A stretch of 64,000 nt of DNA from Physcia stellaris (GCA_018902385.1 JABSSW010000021.1:650331-714330); one strand, 5' to 3'. Counted from the stretch's first letter, positions 12,038 to 24,033 are shown. Numbers and translations: made by a program. Notes: generated by a model not told the origin, from the sequence alone.

Positions 12038-13070
12038 ATGTGGCTGGTCAAAATTCAAATAAAGAAGCTTACAAACCATTTGAAGAGGCAACGAGACCTG
12101 GAGTCTTTGCAACCACTGTCGATGCTTTTTGTCATGTTGCCTTTGGAAATCCGACGACTGATCTATTCAGAATTATTGATCGTCAAGCCAACGTCTAATG
12201 TTTCTCTGCTTTGGAGCCTGTCTCTAATGGACCCGCCAAGACGGAAGCATGAGAAGTACTGTTCAGGCCTCGATCCCACTGTGCTACGAGTCTGTCAACA
12301 AACATACGACGAGGGTTTGCCAATGCTTTACGGACAGAATGACTTTACTTTCCGGTCTCTGCTCGACATGACATTTTTTGCTAGCCTTGGGATGGACAAT
12401 CCGAGGTGTAAGTCCATCTCCACCTCAATCTGTCACCACCCCTCAATAAGTACATTCAACCCTGAAGAATATCTGAGAGGTGTTGAATAACCCTACTATC
12501 AGTATTCTTCTTCGCCAATTGACAGCTAATTTTCTTTTGAGAATACAGTACACGAAAATCGTCATGCCTCCGTTCAGCCATCTAATCGCCCAGCAGCTCC
12601 GTTGGGCCGTTTAAGTGTCGTACGACGTCTTACACTTGCCCCGACCGTACTGATACGTAAGACCACGGACGCAAATCCAAATGAGGCATTGTTCCACTCC
12701 AGCGACCAAGACCTTGAGAGGCGAACCTTCTTTCTCAATACGTCTGTCACTTGCTTACTCAAGGATGATCCCTTCCGGCGTGTAACCGGAGAGACTCTGA
12801 GGGTTCGTTCGCTGAATCATCTAACACTGGATTTCATGGACTGGGGCATCGAGGCCGACGAGAGTATTGATGTACATGGGGTAACTTCAACCCATCCTCC
12901 GAGAAATGATACCGGCTAACATGAATCAGGTGGCAGGGTTTTCCCGAGTTTTCAGAGGCGATAACGGGCTGCGGAAGTTGACCGTGAAAGGGTTGAAGCA
13001 TGAAGGGACGCTGCAGCGGCTGAAGAGTGAGCTTCTGAGAGATGGAGGGGCCTTTGAGGTAGTGAACTGA
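12038..13070 (+). CDS. F-box/2EXR-like fungal protein, paralogue 1 of 3
   Basis: 277 aa from exons 12038-12407, 12549-12871 and 12930-13070. Domain core: MLPLEIRRLIYSELL (F-box/2EXR-like entry), then VLRVCQQTYDEGLPMLYGQN, the CR-x-YxEA-LY-N pattern of a large fungal-specific family. The C-terminal module (FRGDNGLRKLTVKGLKHEG) is shared with the next two genes. The second intron uses donor GTACAT; I chose it over a nearby GTAACT because the join then aligns residue-for-residue with paralogue 3. No transmembrane segment, unlike paralogues 2 and 3. The function is unknown; F-box-like members are often substrate adaptors of ubiquitin ligases, which is inference here. Confidence 0.72.
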
Positions 13071-13544
13071 TGGATAACATCTTTCGTATGTCTCGCACGC
13101 GGCATTTCTCCCTCCGACTGCTCTGAAGGAACAGGTGGTCTATCGAGATTGTATTCGAAAAAGATAGCTGATGTACTACACTCGGGCTACATTACGGTCT
13201 GCATGATGACATCTACTATCCGTCCTTGGCGAGCATCTATGATCCTCGACAAGCCGTTCATTGCCTTTGATTTTCTGTGAGGAAGTTCAATCTTGCTTAG
13301 CCTGTCGGGATAATTATCAGTGTTATTGTCACATGTCCGACTAATGAGCGGTAGGTGCCGCTCCCTTTCCACCTACCCCTTAGACAACACAGTCGTTTTA
13401 TTCGGCATCCACTGTTCCATGGTTTGACACCATCCATTATTTCTCTTTCTCATAGCAACCAGCCTTCCTAACTTTTCCTCTCATCCACACAAACACCTTA
13501 CCGCCTTTTTCCCTTGACGAGAGATTGGCATACGGACCCCGACT
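13071..13544. other. Intergenic within paralogue array
   Basis: 474 bp between paralogues 1 and 2; CT-rich stretches just before the next start codon. No gene seen. Confidence 0.5.
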
Positions 13545-14929
13545 ATGGAAGGCTCACTAGTAACCATGGACATGAATAAGTCCCTTCTCACGCTCGCTTT
13601 TGTGGGGATCGGCGCCTTTGCGTTCTTCTATGGAAGAGTGATACTCGAAGCTTTCACTGCAGCTAAGCCCGCAATGAAAGGATGGGTGTCCACCACAGAG
13701 GCTAGCTTGACGAGCATGACTCGCAATGAGGTATCAAGATCCTCCTTCCCGTAAGCTAACACAGCTAACCTCATCTCCCATCTAGCAACAAGACTCCCCA
13801 TTATTCGCCAAACTACCGCAGGAGATCCGACTCATGATATACCGCTATCTATTGGTATCGAAAGGATGTCTAACCCGTGTCGGTAACGCGGTGAAAAGGA
13901 AGCATCGGGATGCAGTCAAAAGGACGCGTCATGATGAGGGGAGACCAGAGCCGTATGGTCTTGATGCGAGGCTTTTGAGGTCGTGTCGAAGGGTGTATGA
14001 CGAGGCGCTGCTGGTGCTGTATCGCGAGAACCATTTCGTGTTTACGAATCTATCGGGCATGGGGATTTTTCAGAAGGGAGGGCTGGTAACTATGGGAGGT
14101 AAGTCACCCTTGCCCCCTCCTCCCTCCAAAGCAGACAGCATATGCGCCAACAACAGTTGCTAAAAATGTTATCTATTTTCTACACCAACAGCTCCCAACA
14201 AGCGAGCCACCACAACCCCGATGTTCGCTTTCGAACCTGCCCCCCACGGCCGCCTAACCAATATCCGAACCCTCTCCCTCGTCTTCGCCGCTTCTGTCGA
14301 CGGTGACTTCAACTGGCATATCTCGCCTGCACGTGCCCCCTCTAAGGCGATGCTACAACGACTAATGATGGAGCCACCTAGCGTACTTACGTAGTACTAT
14401 CACGACCTATATAGGACGCCACACCAGAGGAAAATTGCAGAGCGTACCGCGCGCGAGGAGTGGCGTTCTGTGCTCTGGTGCAAGGGCGACGGGTACGGCG
14501 GGAAGTATGCCACGAAGTTGAAGAGCAGTATCGCGTTTCCGGAACTGGATTATCTGATGCTGGATTTTGGGCAGTTGGGTCTTGGCGTGAGATTGAGGGA
14601 GACCAGGGATGAGAGGATGAGGAAGGTTGGGTTGGAGGGTGCGGTTGATGTAAGGCTCTTTTTTTCACTCAATTCCACTTCTCCGCCTTTCTATTCTCTG
14701 TTTTGGTTTTGGGTGTGCTTTTTAGAAGAGGGTGAGCTAGGGATTCGAGCTGATAAGAATACAGGTAGCTGGCCTGATCGACTTGATCGGACGCGAGCGG
14801 AAGCTGAGTTTTCTCGCCATTTCGGGCTTGAGGCATGAGGGTACCGTAGAGGCGTTGAAGAAAGGGTTTCTGAAGGAGGACGGGAAGTTTGTGGATCTTG
14901 ATTCCGAGGAGGAGAGCGCTGAAGCCTGA
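13545..14929 (+). pseudogene. F-box/2EXR-like paralogue 2 of 3, in-frame stop
   Basis: Exons 13545-13730, 13786-14098, 14192-14649 and 14765-14929 reproduce the paralogue architecture: an N-terminal membrane helix (LLTLAFVGIGAFAFFYG), LPQEIRLMIYRYLL, LRSCRRVYDEALLVLYREN, and the shared end module (AISGLRHEGTVEALKKGFL). The third exon holds a TAG at 14392-14394, with the same frame open on both sides and similar to the paralogues. Either the gene is disrupted or a weak-donor intron removes the stop: the acceptor CGTAG ends exactly at 14394 and an ACTAAT branch-like motif lies about 30 nt upstream, but no consensus donor is available. Without transcripts I favour a recent pseudogene with moderate confidence. 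Confidence 0.55.
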
Positions 14930-15918
14930 ATCCGTGGTTTAGGGGAAGGAGAGTGGCAGTTAGATGTTGGCATGATATTGGAAAAAGTTGATGATGAGTG
15001 TGAGATGATGGGTTGTATGCATTCGTGATGAGAAATTAGATGTGCTTGCTGGATGTTGATCCCTGACTCGGTTGTTCTTGATCGTTGGGTTTTTCCCTCC
15101 TGAAGCTTGGCATGCTAGATAGGGGTGCTCATGAAGAAAATGCGCAACAGTCAGTGAAGATCTTCGAATCTTCTGCTGCTGGCGTGCGCTCATTGTTTTC
15201 CATCTTCTCTCTTCGTCCTTCACAACATTTCGTTTTTCTCACTCGCTTCTGTGAAATTCTGAGAATTTAGTCGAAGATGTTATTGCTCCGCAGAGCTGCT
15301 GTCCTATCATCAAAGTCTCTTCGCAGAAATCTTAGAGGGACATAAGATAAGTCCTCTGTTCTGAAAAGGATTGCATCTATGCTTCTTAGGTCAGCCTACC
15401 GGCAGACCTGTGGTCATTTTGTAATTAACATTGTTCGTGACTTCGAATCACCATGGACAAGCTCCTCCTCCATTACATCAAGCTTTTCTGATCTGAGCTG
15501 CTCACGATGGAGATGGAGATCACCACCAAAGCGAGGGAGACAATGAAGATTTGAGTAAAAGCTACTATATCTCGAAAAGGGTTTTCAGGATGATCTGACG
15601 GCATCGGATCGTCTCAATGGTGTGTATGATAGTTTTTGCAATGAGTGAGAAGTTTTACCGTGTTGTTGAAGGTTGCAGAGTGTTTAGTCGTTTCATCACC
15701 TAGAAGATGTTCGGCTAGCGTGTGTGATGTTCAAGACTCTCTCACAACACAACATGACGCTTGATGTGGTTTCATGTCACATGTTCACCACAGCCACCAC
15801 TTTCTCAGCTGCCAAATTTTTCAGATCCTCTCGAAAGCAGAAATCCTTACGCCCTTCCGCGATTCGGAGATGTAAGATACTTCTACAATAATATTGAACC
15901 AGTCACTGCCTTGATAAT
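14930..15918. other. Intergenic
   Basis: 989 bp between paralogues 2 and 3. I see no coding exon or repeat. Confidence 0.5.
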
Positions 15919-17496
15919 ATGAAAGGCCTTTCACTTGTCAAGAATGTCTTCTTTGGCTTTCTAGTGTTTGTAGTGAGTATCGCGGCGCCTGGGCTGTTCG
16001 TGGCACTAGTCATTCTATTCCTAGTCGGAATAATTCCTCTCGACTTCATCAACTTCATCCTTGGGTTCTTCGTTCCCGCCAGTCAAGATGATCCAGAGCA
16101 TGTGAACGAAGATACTAAGCGTCCCCAGAATACTCAGCTTCAAACCCGGAGGAATGCTGCCTATATGACTAAAGTGCCTGCCGGTACACGCCTAGTTCTC
16201 AAAAAGGCAAAGCAGAAGTCATCGCACGACTCCGGGAGACCCGAGCCGCAATTGAGATCTCCAGGTCGTTCTCGCCAGGACACCGTGCAAACACTCAACT
16301 CCAGGGATTTGGATACATCTGGGACTTCCACAGGAGTGTTACATGGGGATTTGCTTAATCCCGACCAAGCAAAGGAAGAGATCAAGCATCGAGTACCTCC
16401 TGGCTCCGTAGTGTTCAAGAAGGTGAAGCCTACGCATGGACCTAACAAAGAATCGGCGCCGGTCCTGGTACAGACCGATGTCGAGCATACTCGCTTACCA
16501 GCAAATAAGCTATCACCGGTCTTCATTCAAATTGACATGGAACCTACGTCTTCATCACTCAAGAGCTCAAGGGTATTAGTTGATCGAGCCAGGAATACAG
16601 CTCAAAGAGGTATGCTGGTGGATTCCGGCTCAGGTCGTGCGGCTGAAGAAGAAGAGGCATCCAGAGGGGCTCGAGGCCCTGCCTTCTTCAAAACATTGCC
16701 ACTTGAAGTTCGGCTCATAATCTATCGTTACATCTTGACGATTTCAACGATGATTAAAAGAGGGGCAGACCTCGTCGAACAGACCACGCTAGGTCTGATA
16801 GCTCCAGACGAGGGTGATACTTCGATGATACTTGATATTGACGCTACAGTATTACGTACTTGTCGGCAAATGTACGCAGAGACCCTGCCGATACTTTACG
16901 GAGATAATGCTTTCTATTTTACGAACGTGAGGGCTCTGGATACTTTCAGGAAAGAGGGCCTAGCGACGTTGTGGTGTAAGCTTCAGACCAAATTACTGTG
17001 CTGATAGAGGATTGACCGATGTGTTAGGTGAAAAGCGCAGATACAGTATGACCCCCATCTTTAATCTGGAAGTAAATCACAACGGCAGGCTGTCTATGAT
17101 CCGGAAATTGTGGCTGGACCTAGGACTGAAGCTGGGAACGACGCCTAGTCGGATCATGATACAGCACGAATGGGGCCGCTTCCTGCACCAAAATCAGTAT
17201 GACAGCTGTAATTCAGACGAGACCTGGGGATTTCCTTCGCTTGAGGGTCTGACCTTGGATTTTTCCGACTGGTCACTGAAGGAGGACGAAGGTCTCATTG
17301 TAAGTGATTTTTGCCTGGCTGAGATTTTGCTTGTCTAATTGAAATACAGACACGCCCGTTTGTGGACAAGTTTCGTGGTCCTCACGGCCTCAGGGACGTG
17401 GTTATTTTAGGGGTTGATCATAAAAAAAGTCTTGCGCAGCTGAAGAGGGGTCTCCTCCGGGAATGTGGTTATTTTTATCCAGACACCGACATCTAA
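15919..17496 (+). CDS. F-box/2EXR-like membrane protein, paralogue 3 of 3
   Basis: 491 aa from exons 15919-16975, 17028-17299 and 17350-17496. It begins with two adjacent hydrophobic segments (about residues 9-55), then a ~190-residue Pro/Ser/Lys-rich linker containing two imperfect copies of a PVxxQxDxExT motif, then the family core LPLEVRLIIYRYIL and LRTCRQMYAETLPILYGDN. The end module FRGPHGLRDVVILGVDH matches the two upstream paralogues. Both introns sit at the same positions and phases (1 and 0) as in paralogue 1. The membrane anchor and long linker are extra to the family core, so this copy has probably diverged in location. Function unknown. Confidence 0.75.
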
Positions 17497-17815
17497 ATTC
17501 TCCTGAAGTAAGTTCATTGAGGGTCCCTGCGATAGGAATGCATTTACATAAGTGTTTACAACAGAAGCCAAGAGAAGGATATATGAAGGAGTAATGCGTG
17601 TGCACAGCACACAATACTACAAGTAAAGAAAGGTTGATCGTAGGTAGATTTCATTGATAGAGCTCACTGTTATTGTTAGACGCATCCCAAGTCATGAAAT
17701 CTCGGTTGCTCTTTGATTGAATATGTTACTGTTTGTGAGGCTATGCCACATTTAGATCGCTCTCCGGGCTTGGTTGTATGACCCACGATACCTGGGCTTG
17801 ACTGTGATGGAAATG
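17497..17815. other. Convergent 3' intergenic
   Basis: 319 bp between converging genes; nothing recognised. Confidence 0.5.
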
Positions 17816-18373
17816 TTATGATGTACTTCCTGCGGTACCTGTGACTGTGTAAAGCGTCGGGCCCGCAATGGTATCAGATGACGGCCCTGCAACAACGCTT
17901 GACTGATTGAACCTCTCTTCCCAATCCACTTCGGCACTAGGCCTCAAGGACAACGTTAGTCCTTGCTCATTCAGAAAGATCCGCCCCCCTAGATACTGCG
18001 AATCTGCCACGCATGCATTATCCAAAGAATCGCCTGCTGAAAGGATGTCGCCGGTGCTAGCCTGGACTTGGTGTGCATATATGAGCTCGATCTTGAGTCT
18101 GCAGCCATTGAATGTACGGTCCCAAGGCAACAAGATAGTATCGTTTGAGGACGAGGGCTGGTTGCTGAATGTGGAGGTCGAGCTAGGATGTTCGTTTGAG
18201 AATTGATCAATCGCTGCTTGACAGTCGGACGAGCTTAGGTTCGGGTCATTGGAGTGGCGAACAAGACAATGCGATGGAAAGGGGGTGCTGGCTTGCGTTG
18301 AAGCGACGAACAGCATGGTCAACTGCACGAGTGTGGAAATCTTGGGAATCATGACTGTAGTTCTACTGGACAT
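17816..18373 (-). CDS. Small secreted four-cysteine protein
   Basis: Single exon, 185 aa. The N-terminus is a signal peptide (hydrophobic KISTLVQLTMLFVAS; the better start may be the second Met, at residue 8). The mature part has four Cys in HCLV, DCQAAI, GCRLKI and NACV contexts and the pattern LLPW...GCRLKIEL...GGRIFL. This layout recurs in uncharacterised secreted proteins of filamentous ascomycetes. There are several N-glycosylation sequons. A plant-interaction effector is possible but nothing here proves it. I do not recognise a catalytic domain. Confidence 0.65.
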   Translation of the reverse strand: MSSRTTVMIPKISTLVQLTMLFVASTQASTPFPSHCLVRHSNDPNLSSSDCQAAIDQFSNEHPSSTSTFSNQPSSSNDTILLPWDRTFNGCRLKIELIYAHQVQASTGDILSAGDSLDNACVADSQYLGGRIFLNEQGLTLSLRPSAEVDWEERFNQSSVVAGPSSDTIAGPTLYTVTGTAGSTS

Positions 18374-19307
18374 AAGGATCCCTGGATTTAGACTTAATCA
18401 CAATAACATGATTGCCGTGTGCTGGCCTCGGGGATGTTATATCAACTGCTCACTCAACGCGCCTATCGCGAGGACCTTCGCTTAGAATAGAATAGTAGCT
18501 GTAGTAATTTGGTCCGAGGGTCGGATTAAAAGTGAATACTAAACCGCGGTATGCGCGAGATCAATGGGAGTGAACTTACCTTACCAATGGCATGCAAAAG
18601 CTGCCTAGATGATACGTTTGAAGTTGGTTTCCGGTCGCAACAAGCCGTTTGATTGAGACTCAGTTTTTCCAAAACAGCGCGGTGCTACGCTATGAACCCA
18701 CCTACTAGATTGAAAAAGATCCTTGAGAACGATGCATACCAATCAGATGAGGCAAATGTCAGAAGATACCCAGTACTATCGTGGTCTCGGATATCTGTGC
18801 TCACGGTGAATTGCGACGATCCTTCACGATGACGACGGGGGCATGCAGCCGGACGTGCTTAGGGTAGCAACTTTTGACTGAAGCAACACTGTGGCTTTCT
18901 TCCGGCTCGTTGGCCTCACATCTCTGGATCTCACCACTTGTCGAGGGAATACCCAGTCTCGCCATGTGGATTTTGCTGAGATGAGATGGACTTGGTCTAG
19001 ACCACCAGCCGCGTGGCACAGTCGGTTGTGGCGCGGTCTAGTTTTGTCGGTCGCGACTGCCAGCTGACAATGATGAGCATTCCTTGCGCGGCTTCATTGA
19101 GATGTCACAATCATCAACTCTGACCATGGTCACCATAGGCTTGATATACTGACTCGCTCGACTACGAGTATACTCGTTACGAGCCAGCACCACCCTTCCG
19201 GTCAAAGCTATGCCTTCGACTTAGTCGCCTGTCTTTCGGCAAAGACACCTTAACCTCCCTCGATCCTTTACCCCCATGGGTTGAATAGCAGCGCTCGATA
19301 TACAGTC
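18374..19307. other. Divergent intergenic
   Basis: 934 bp between the head-to-head secreted-protein and phosphatase genes. No coding exon seen. Confidence 0.5.
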
Positions 19308-22300
19308 ATGGCCCATAGGTCTGGCAACGATGGCTCTCCCTCTCCTCTCATACGAGCGACTCCAGGAGCCTACCCCTCAACGCCGGGCGAGTCAGATGCC
19401 CCAACCATCGTCTCCACCCAGCTCTCCCTGTCGCAAGCCGTCTACCAGAGAAGGAGCGAGTTCACAAGGTCGTACACCACCAAGGTCAAGGTCGGGACCT
19501 GGAATGTGGCGTCATTGAGCGGAACCGACAAGGACATTGGAGGCTGGTTCGTTGATGGCAAGGGTCTATCCGATAACCTTAATGGCCTTGCTATTGATAT
19601 GAAGGATGACCGTCGGCGTCGGTCGGGTACAAATAGTAGCGTGGAGTCTATCGCGTCGCAAGAGAGGCGGAGGTCAAAGAAGAAGTCCACAATACCTGAG
19701 GATGATGAAGCCTACGTTCCTGGCGGCGAAGACATCGGTCTCTACGTGCTAGGGCTGCAAGAGATCGTGGATATTTCATCTGCAACGGAGGCTCTGCGGC
19801 CATATACCGACCCTCACCCGGGCAAGAAGTGGAAAAAGGCCGTTGAGAGGGCGTTGCCCAAAGGCTATCAGCTAGTAGCGGAGCAGCAATTGGTAGGTCT
19901 ATATCTGGTCATATACGCCTCGCCAGCACTCGTTCCCCAGATTTCTTCGGTCAGTACAACGAGCGTTGGTACGGGTCTTATGGGCTATATGGGCAACAAG
20001 GGTGCTGTGACGGCCCGGATCGTGTTGGGCGAAACCACCAGAATGGTATTCATAAACAGTCACCTTACTGCAGGAGTCGAGAAAGGTAATTTGGAGCGGA
20101 GAAACTGGGACGCGGCACAGATCGTGAATAAGACCAAATTCGACCCGGTCTATGATGGGTCAGGTGTTATGGAGGAATTTGGCGAAGGCCTCGGAGATGA
20201 GAATTTTGCATTTTGGTTCGGCGACCTCAATTACAGACTAGAAAGCATGCCAGGAGATGATGTTCGGAGACTCTTGATGCTGCACACACGTAACGAATAT
20301 GGGAAGAATCAAGCGGCGTCTGGTGATAAGATAGAGGAAGAACTGGCTGCACAGAGGTCTCCAGTCTCTATCAAAGATGGGAGATTCATTGACCCCACTA
20401 CCGAGAATGGTCTAAATTCACCGTCACCAGCTTTGAACTCTTCCGCGGATACTTCCCCCTCACCCAGCTGGCTGTCCAACAACGGCCACTTCGAGCCCGC
20501 CACAGATCCTGCATCACTTCAGACTACACTATCGTCTCTTCTGCCGCATGACCAACTACATGCACAAATGCGCGAACGAAAAGCTTTCCACGATGGTTGG
20601 CAAGAAGGCCCTATTGATTTTCTACCAACCTACAAATACGACGTTGGAAGTGTAGGGATGTTTGACTCCAGTGAGAAGAAAAGAGGTCCCAGCTGGTGCG
20701 ATCGTATTTTGTATCGATCACGAAGGCATAAGAAAGATTATGAGGCAAAAGTTCGTGAAGAGCAGGAAGCTGAAAGGGCGGACGCTGAGATGAAAGCGCG
20801 AGGGATAGATAAAGAGGCTGAAGCCGAAGCGGTACTCTTCGATTATGATCCCGATATAGACGCCGATAATGAGTATCAGGAAGAAGAAGCAAGCACCATT
20901 GATCCTGAGATCGTTGAGACTAAGGCAGGCTTCGAAGACAAAATGCATCTTGATTACTACACGTCTCATCAGCGCGTCCTTTCGTCCGATCACAAACCTC
21001 TTGACGCTGTCTTCACTCTCGACTACGACGCGGTAGATCCACAACTCAAGGCCCGGATTCACCAAGAGGTTGCTCGAGAGCTCGACAAAGCCGAGAATGA
21101 AGGACGCCCAGTGGTGACCGTAGTCATCGACCATCATCATGACCACGACGAAAACCTGCCTGATGACGTGGACTGCGCGACCTTTGAAGGCGTCAATTTT
21201 GGCCACGTCAAATACAATCATCCAAAAACTAGGAACATTACTGTCGCCAACACAGGGCGGGTGCCAGCCACAGTTGGCTTTGTTGACAGATCAATAGACC
21301 AGGGGCAGCCAATAGGCGTCGCGCCCTCGTGGTTGTCCATCAAGTTTGACCGGAGAAGCGACAGCCAAGAGCCTAATAACCCAGTAATGCAGCAATATAC
21401 CCTTGAGCCTGGAGATGCCGCTAATGTCGAGTTGACTGTCCACGTCCACGACGTCAGCTCTGTCCGTCGTTTCAACGAAGGATTAGAGAGAATTGAAGAT
21501 GTACTGGTGCTCCGCATCCACAATGGCCGTGATTATTTCCTACCAATGCGTGGTATCTGGCTTCAGTCCTCCTTCGGACGCTCGATAGACCGATTGATAA
21601 GGATACCGGAAGGTGGAATTAGAAGACTCCAACACCAGCGGCCTGACGGCAATGGTCATGGTGATGAAGGGGTAAAGTGGTCAGCTCCTCGCGAGATACT
21701 CCGGCTGACGGAAACGATAGAAGAACTCATGGAGAGAACGATTGCGGAATGGGGGATGAGGGGCGAGGGTGTCAAACCGCCTTGGGATGATCTCGGCTGG
21801 CCTTTTTCTGTCAGGACCGGAGATGCTAAACAGCGAGAAACCCTGAAGGAACGTATCCGTGAAGGCCTAGATTGCCAGGTCGAGCCACATGAAATATTGC
21901 CGCTTGAGACGACCGCGTTGCAGAGGTTGGAAGCAGTTGCAGAAACTCTGGTAGATTTTTTGTCAAGTCTTGAGGATGGTGTTATCACTGAACAGCTGTG
22001 GACAAAGATTGAAAAGACAATGGTCGATCATGAGAAATCAAAGACACTTCTGTCCGGCGAGGATGAGCGTATGCAAATCCTTGAAATCCTATCTGCCTCT
22101 TCCCCTCATAGCGTCTCTTTCACTCTCATCACCTTCATGCTTTCAAGAGTCGCTGGAGAGATCCAACCCATTGAACCACCTTCGGATCGGGTAGGGCTGT
22201 CCTCCGACTCGAACTCAAGGAGTTCGAAAGACAGTGGACGCCTGCAACATTCAGGCAAAGATCAGGATATGGCTCGAAGGATTGAAGTAGAAGGAGCATA

Positions 22301-22433
22301 TGCAACTATTTTCGCCCAGGCTATGATAAGAGCTCCGGTGATAACCAAGGATAAGGAGCGGAAGGCGAGTGAAGGTAGAAGGAAGCATGCCATAGAGACC
22401 TTCTTGAGAAGTAAGTGGGATGAAGACACATGA
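19308..22433 (+). CDS. OCRL/INPP5B-type inositol polyphosphate 5-phosphatase
   Basis: Intronless, 1041 aa. Catalytic IPPc domain: VGTWNVASLSG (about 60), GLQEIVDIS, MGYMGNKGAVTAR, NSHLTAG, WFGDLNYRL (about 302), PSWCDRILYRS (about 461) and SSDHKPLDAVF (about 559). These are the metal- and phosphate-binding motifs of type II 5-phosphatases acting on PI(4,5)P2 and related lipids. Two acidic/low-complexity inserts split the domain (about 345-410 and 475-540). An immunoglobulin-like ASH region follows (VTVANTGRV-type strands from about 640), then a RhoGAP-like helical domain. This order matches OCRL/INPP5B, which act on endosomes and Golgi membranes. The open frame extends slightly upstream without an ATG, so I start at the ATG at 19308. 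A gene of this length without introns is unusual for the window. Confidence 0.88.
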   Translation: MAHRSGNDGSPSPLIRATPGAYPSTPGESDAPTIVSTQLSLSQAVYQRRSEFTRSYTTKVKVGTWNVASLSGTDKDIGGWFVDGKGLSDNLNGLAIDMKDDRRRRSGTNSSVESIASQERRRSKKKSTIPEDDEAYVPGGEDIGLYVLGLQEIVDISSATEALRPYTDPHPGKKWKKAVERALPKGYQLVAEQQLVGLYLVIYASPALVPQISSVSTTSVGTGLMGYMGNKGAVTARIVLGETTRMVFINSHLTAGVEKGNLERRNWDAAQIVNKTKFDPVYDGSGVMEEFGEGLGDENFAFWFGDLNYRLESMPGDDVRRLLMLHTRNEYGKNQAASGDKIEEELAAQRSPVSIKDGRFIDPTTENGLNSPSPALNSSADTSPSPSWLSNNGHFEPATDPASLQTTLSSLLPHDQLHAQMRERKAFHDGWQEGPIDFLPTYKYDVGSVGMFDSSEKKRGPSWCDRILYRSRRHKKDYEAKVREEQEAERADAEMKARGIDKEAEAEAVLFDYDPDIDADNEYQEEEASTIDPEIVETKAGFEDKMHLDYYTSHQRVLSSDHKPLDAVFTLDYDAVDPQLKARIHQEVARELDKAENEGRPVVTVVIDHHHDHDENLPDDVDCATFEGVNFGHVKYNHPKTRNITVANTGRVPATVGFVDRSIDQGQPIGVAPSWLSIKFDRRSDSQEPNNPVMQQYTLEPGDAANVELTVHVHDVSSVRRFNEGLERIEDVLVLRIHNGRDYFLPMRGIWLQSSFGRSIDRLIRIPEGGIRRLQHQRPDGNGHGDEGVKWSAPREILRLTETIEELMERTIAEWGMRGEGVKPPWDDLGWPFSVRTGDAKQRETLKERIREGLDCQVEPHEILPLETTALQRLEAVAETLVDFLSSLEDGVITEQLWTKIEKTMVDHEKSKTLLSGEDERMQILEILSASSPHSVSFTLITFMLSRVAGEIQPIEPPSDRVGLSSDSNSRSSKDSGRLQHSGKDQDMARRIEVEGAYATIFAQAMIRAPVITKDKERKASEGRRKHAIETFLRSKWDEDT

Positions 22434-23472
22434 CACGAAGAGACGATTTGAGCGTCGTCATATCGAACATTGATTCAGTGAAATGCGAACAGTATTATTT
22501 ACAGGATACTCAACGCTTTATTGTCGTACCGACTGGAGGATTCAAGTGAATCAAGACCCAGCATGATCAGACGCGACCCAGTTAAGAATTAGATGCTTCC
22601 TACTACTAGGATCGACAGCAGTCACCGTGAGAATGGACAAACTGCGATCGTATCTCTCACTTGGGAGACGTTCATTGTGTGAAGACTAGAAAGCGGCGCT
22701 GCTGGGAAGGGATTTGCATACATAGATTAGCCATGGCTTCGAAGAACATCCTAACCAGCAGATCGTGGAGGACTATTGAGGTATAATAAGGACTTTGCCC
22801 AACAGAAATCCATACCAGTGAGATACTTATGGCGTGAATGCTGTAACCACCAGTACTGAAAAGCCTAGTTCCATAGGCGTACTTCTGCACAACGCTCGTC
22901 TCCTCCCAACACCTCACCTACAACCGCCTCATAGATCTCGACTGTTCCACCCTCGCCGCTGCAACCGGCATCTGGCTCATCCATGGTCCTTCAGAAAACG
23001 GCATTGCCACTAGAGGTAGTAGTATCAACGAGGGCTACGAAGTAGGGTCTTAGCGCTATCCAGCTACACGGGGCGCCGATGCAAGTATGAAGATCTTGAA
23101 GTCAGCAGTGCTCAATCGAGTTTGATCCAAAGTAGCAACTTGTCTCAGAAACACATGGCTCTTGTACACTCCTCGACTCGTCAATAGTCAACGATTAGAT
23201 CGCTGATCTGCTTCGGATCAACTACCCCCATACTCGCTCGTGCCATCAATCACAATCCCTGTGCGATCGCATATACCAATCGGCAAAAGCTCACGATGTT
23301 ATGCAGCGCTAAGAGCAGCTAACTCATGTTAGTAAAGCTTACTGTCGTCCTATGACGACAAAATGTGCGATGAATCCTGAAGGATCGAGACCTACGACCT
23401 ATAAAGGTGCCAGCAGCTGTCCGGAGCACCATATGATAGAAAACTATCCCCATATCTCCAGGCCAATCCAAC
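22434..23472. other. Intergenic with possible coding remnant
   Basis: 1.04 kb. A stretch near 22,886-23,050 reads as a protein-like frame (contains LIDLDCSTLAAATG) ending in a stop, with no start or acceptor that fits. It may be a gene fragment; I cannot name the family. Confidence 0.35.
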
Positions 23473-24033
23473 ATGCGTCTCTCCCACCTGTTACCTCTAG
23501 CCACACTATCCCTTTTTCCTCGATCCTCCCTCACTAGGGCATACACGCCCTGTATAGACCCCAACACCGAGCTCCAAATCCGTAATCGCCTAGCTCTGTT
23601 TGCCCAAGCCATCGATTTCGACCAGTATTCTCTCTTTAGGGAGGTCTTCACTGCTAATGTTAACGCCACGTTCGGTCCTCCCTACACTCCCTACATCGGC
23701 CTTCAAGCAGTAGAAGAAGCAAACTCGTTCTTCAAGAACGTAACTACGCAGATTAGTATCAGCAGCATTGTTGTCAATTGCACGGACCAGCAAGCGCCGG
23801 AGAGTGTGTCGTATTTTCTGGCGACGAATTTTGTGAATGAGACGGATTTGAGCTTAAGTTATGGGAAATATTTTGATCAATGGGTGAAGGAGGGAGCGGC
23901 GTGGAAGATCCAGCAAAGGAGGACCAGCGTTGTGGTAGGCGTTCATTCTGCCTTATGTTCGGTTAATTGATTTCTTTCTCTATAGCCCGGGAACCCTTTC
24001 AGCGTGCAGATTACGCCCTTCTCTTTTGCATAA
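23473..24033 (+). CDS. Secreted SnoaL-like protein
   Basis: 169 aa from exons 23473-23934 and 23986-24033. A signal peptide (LLPLATLSLFPRSSL) precedes a NTF2/SnoaL-like fold: RLALFAQAIDFDQYSLF at the first helix, a YIGLQAVEEANSFF segment and a C-terminal sheet ending FDQWVKEGAAWKIQQRR, the usual closing strand. Splicing adds PGNPFSVQITPFSFA. SnoaL-like proteins are diverse and include cyclases, isomerases and binding proteins; no specific substrate can be given. Sequons (NAT, NVT, NCT, NET) support secretion. Confidence 0.75.
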
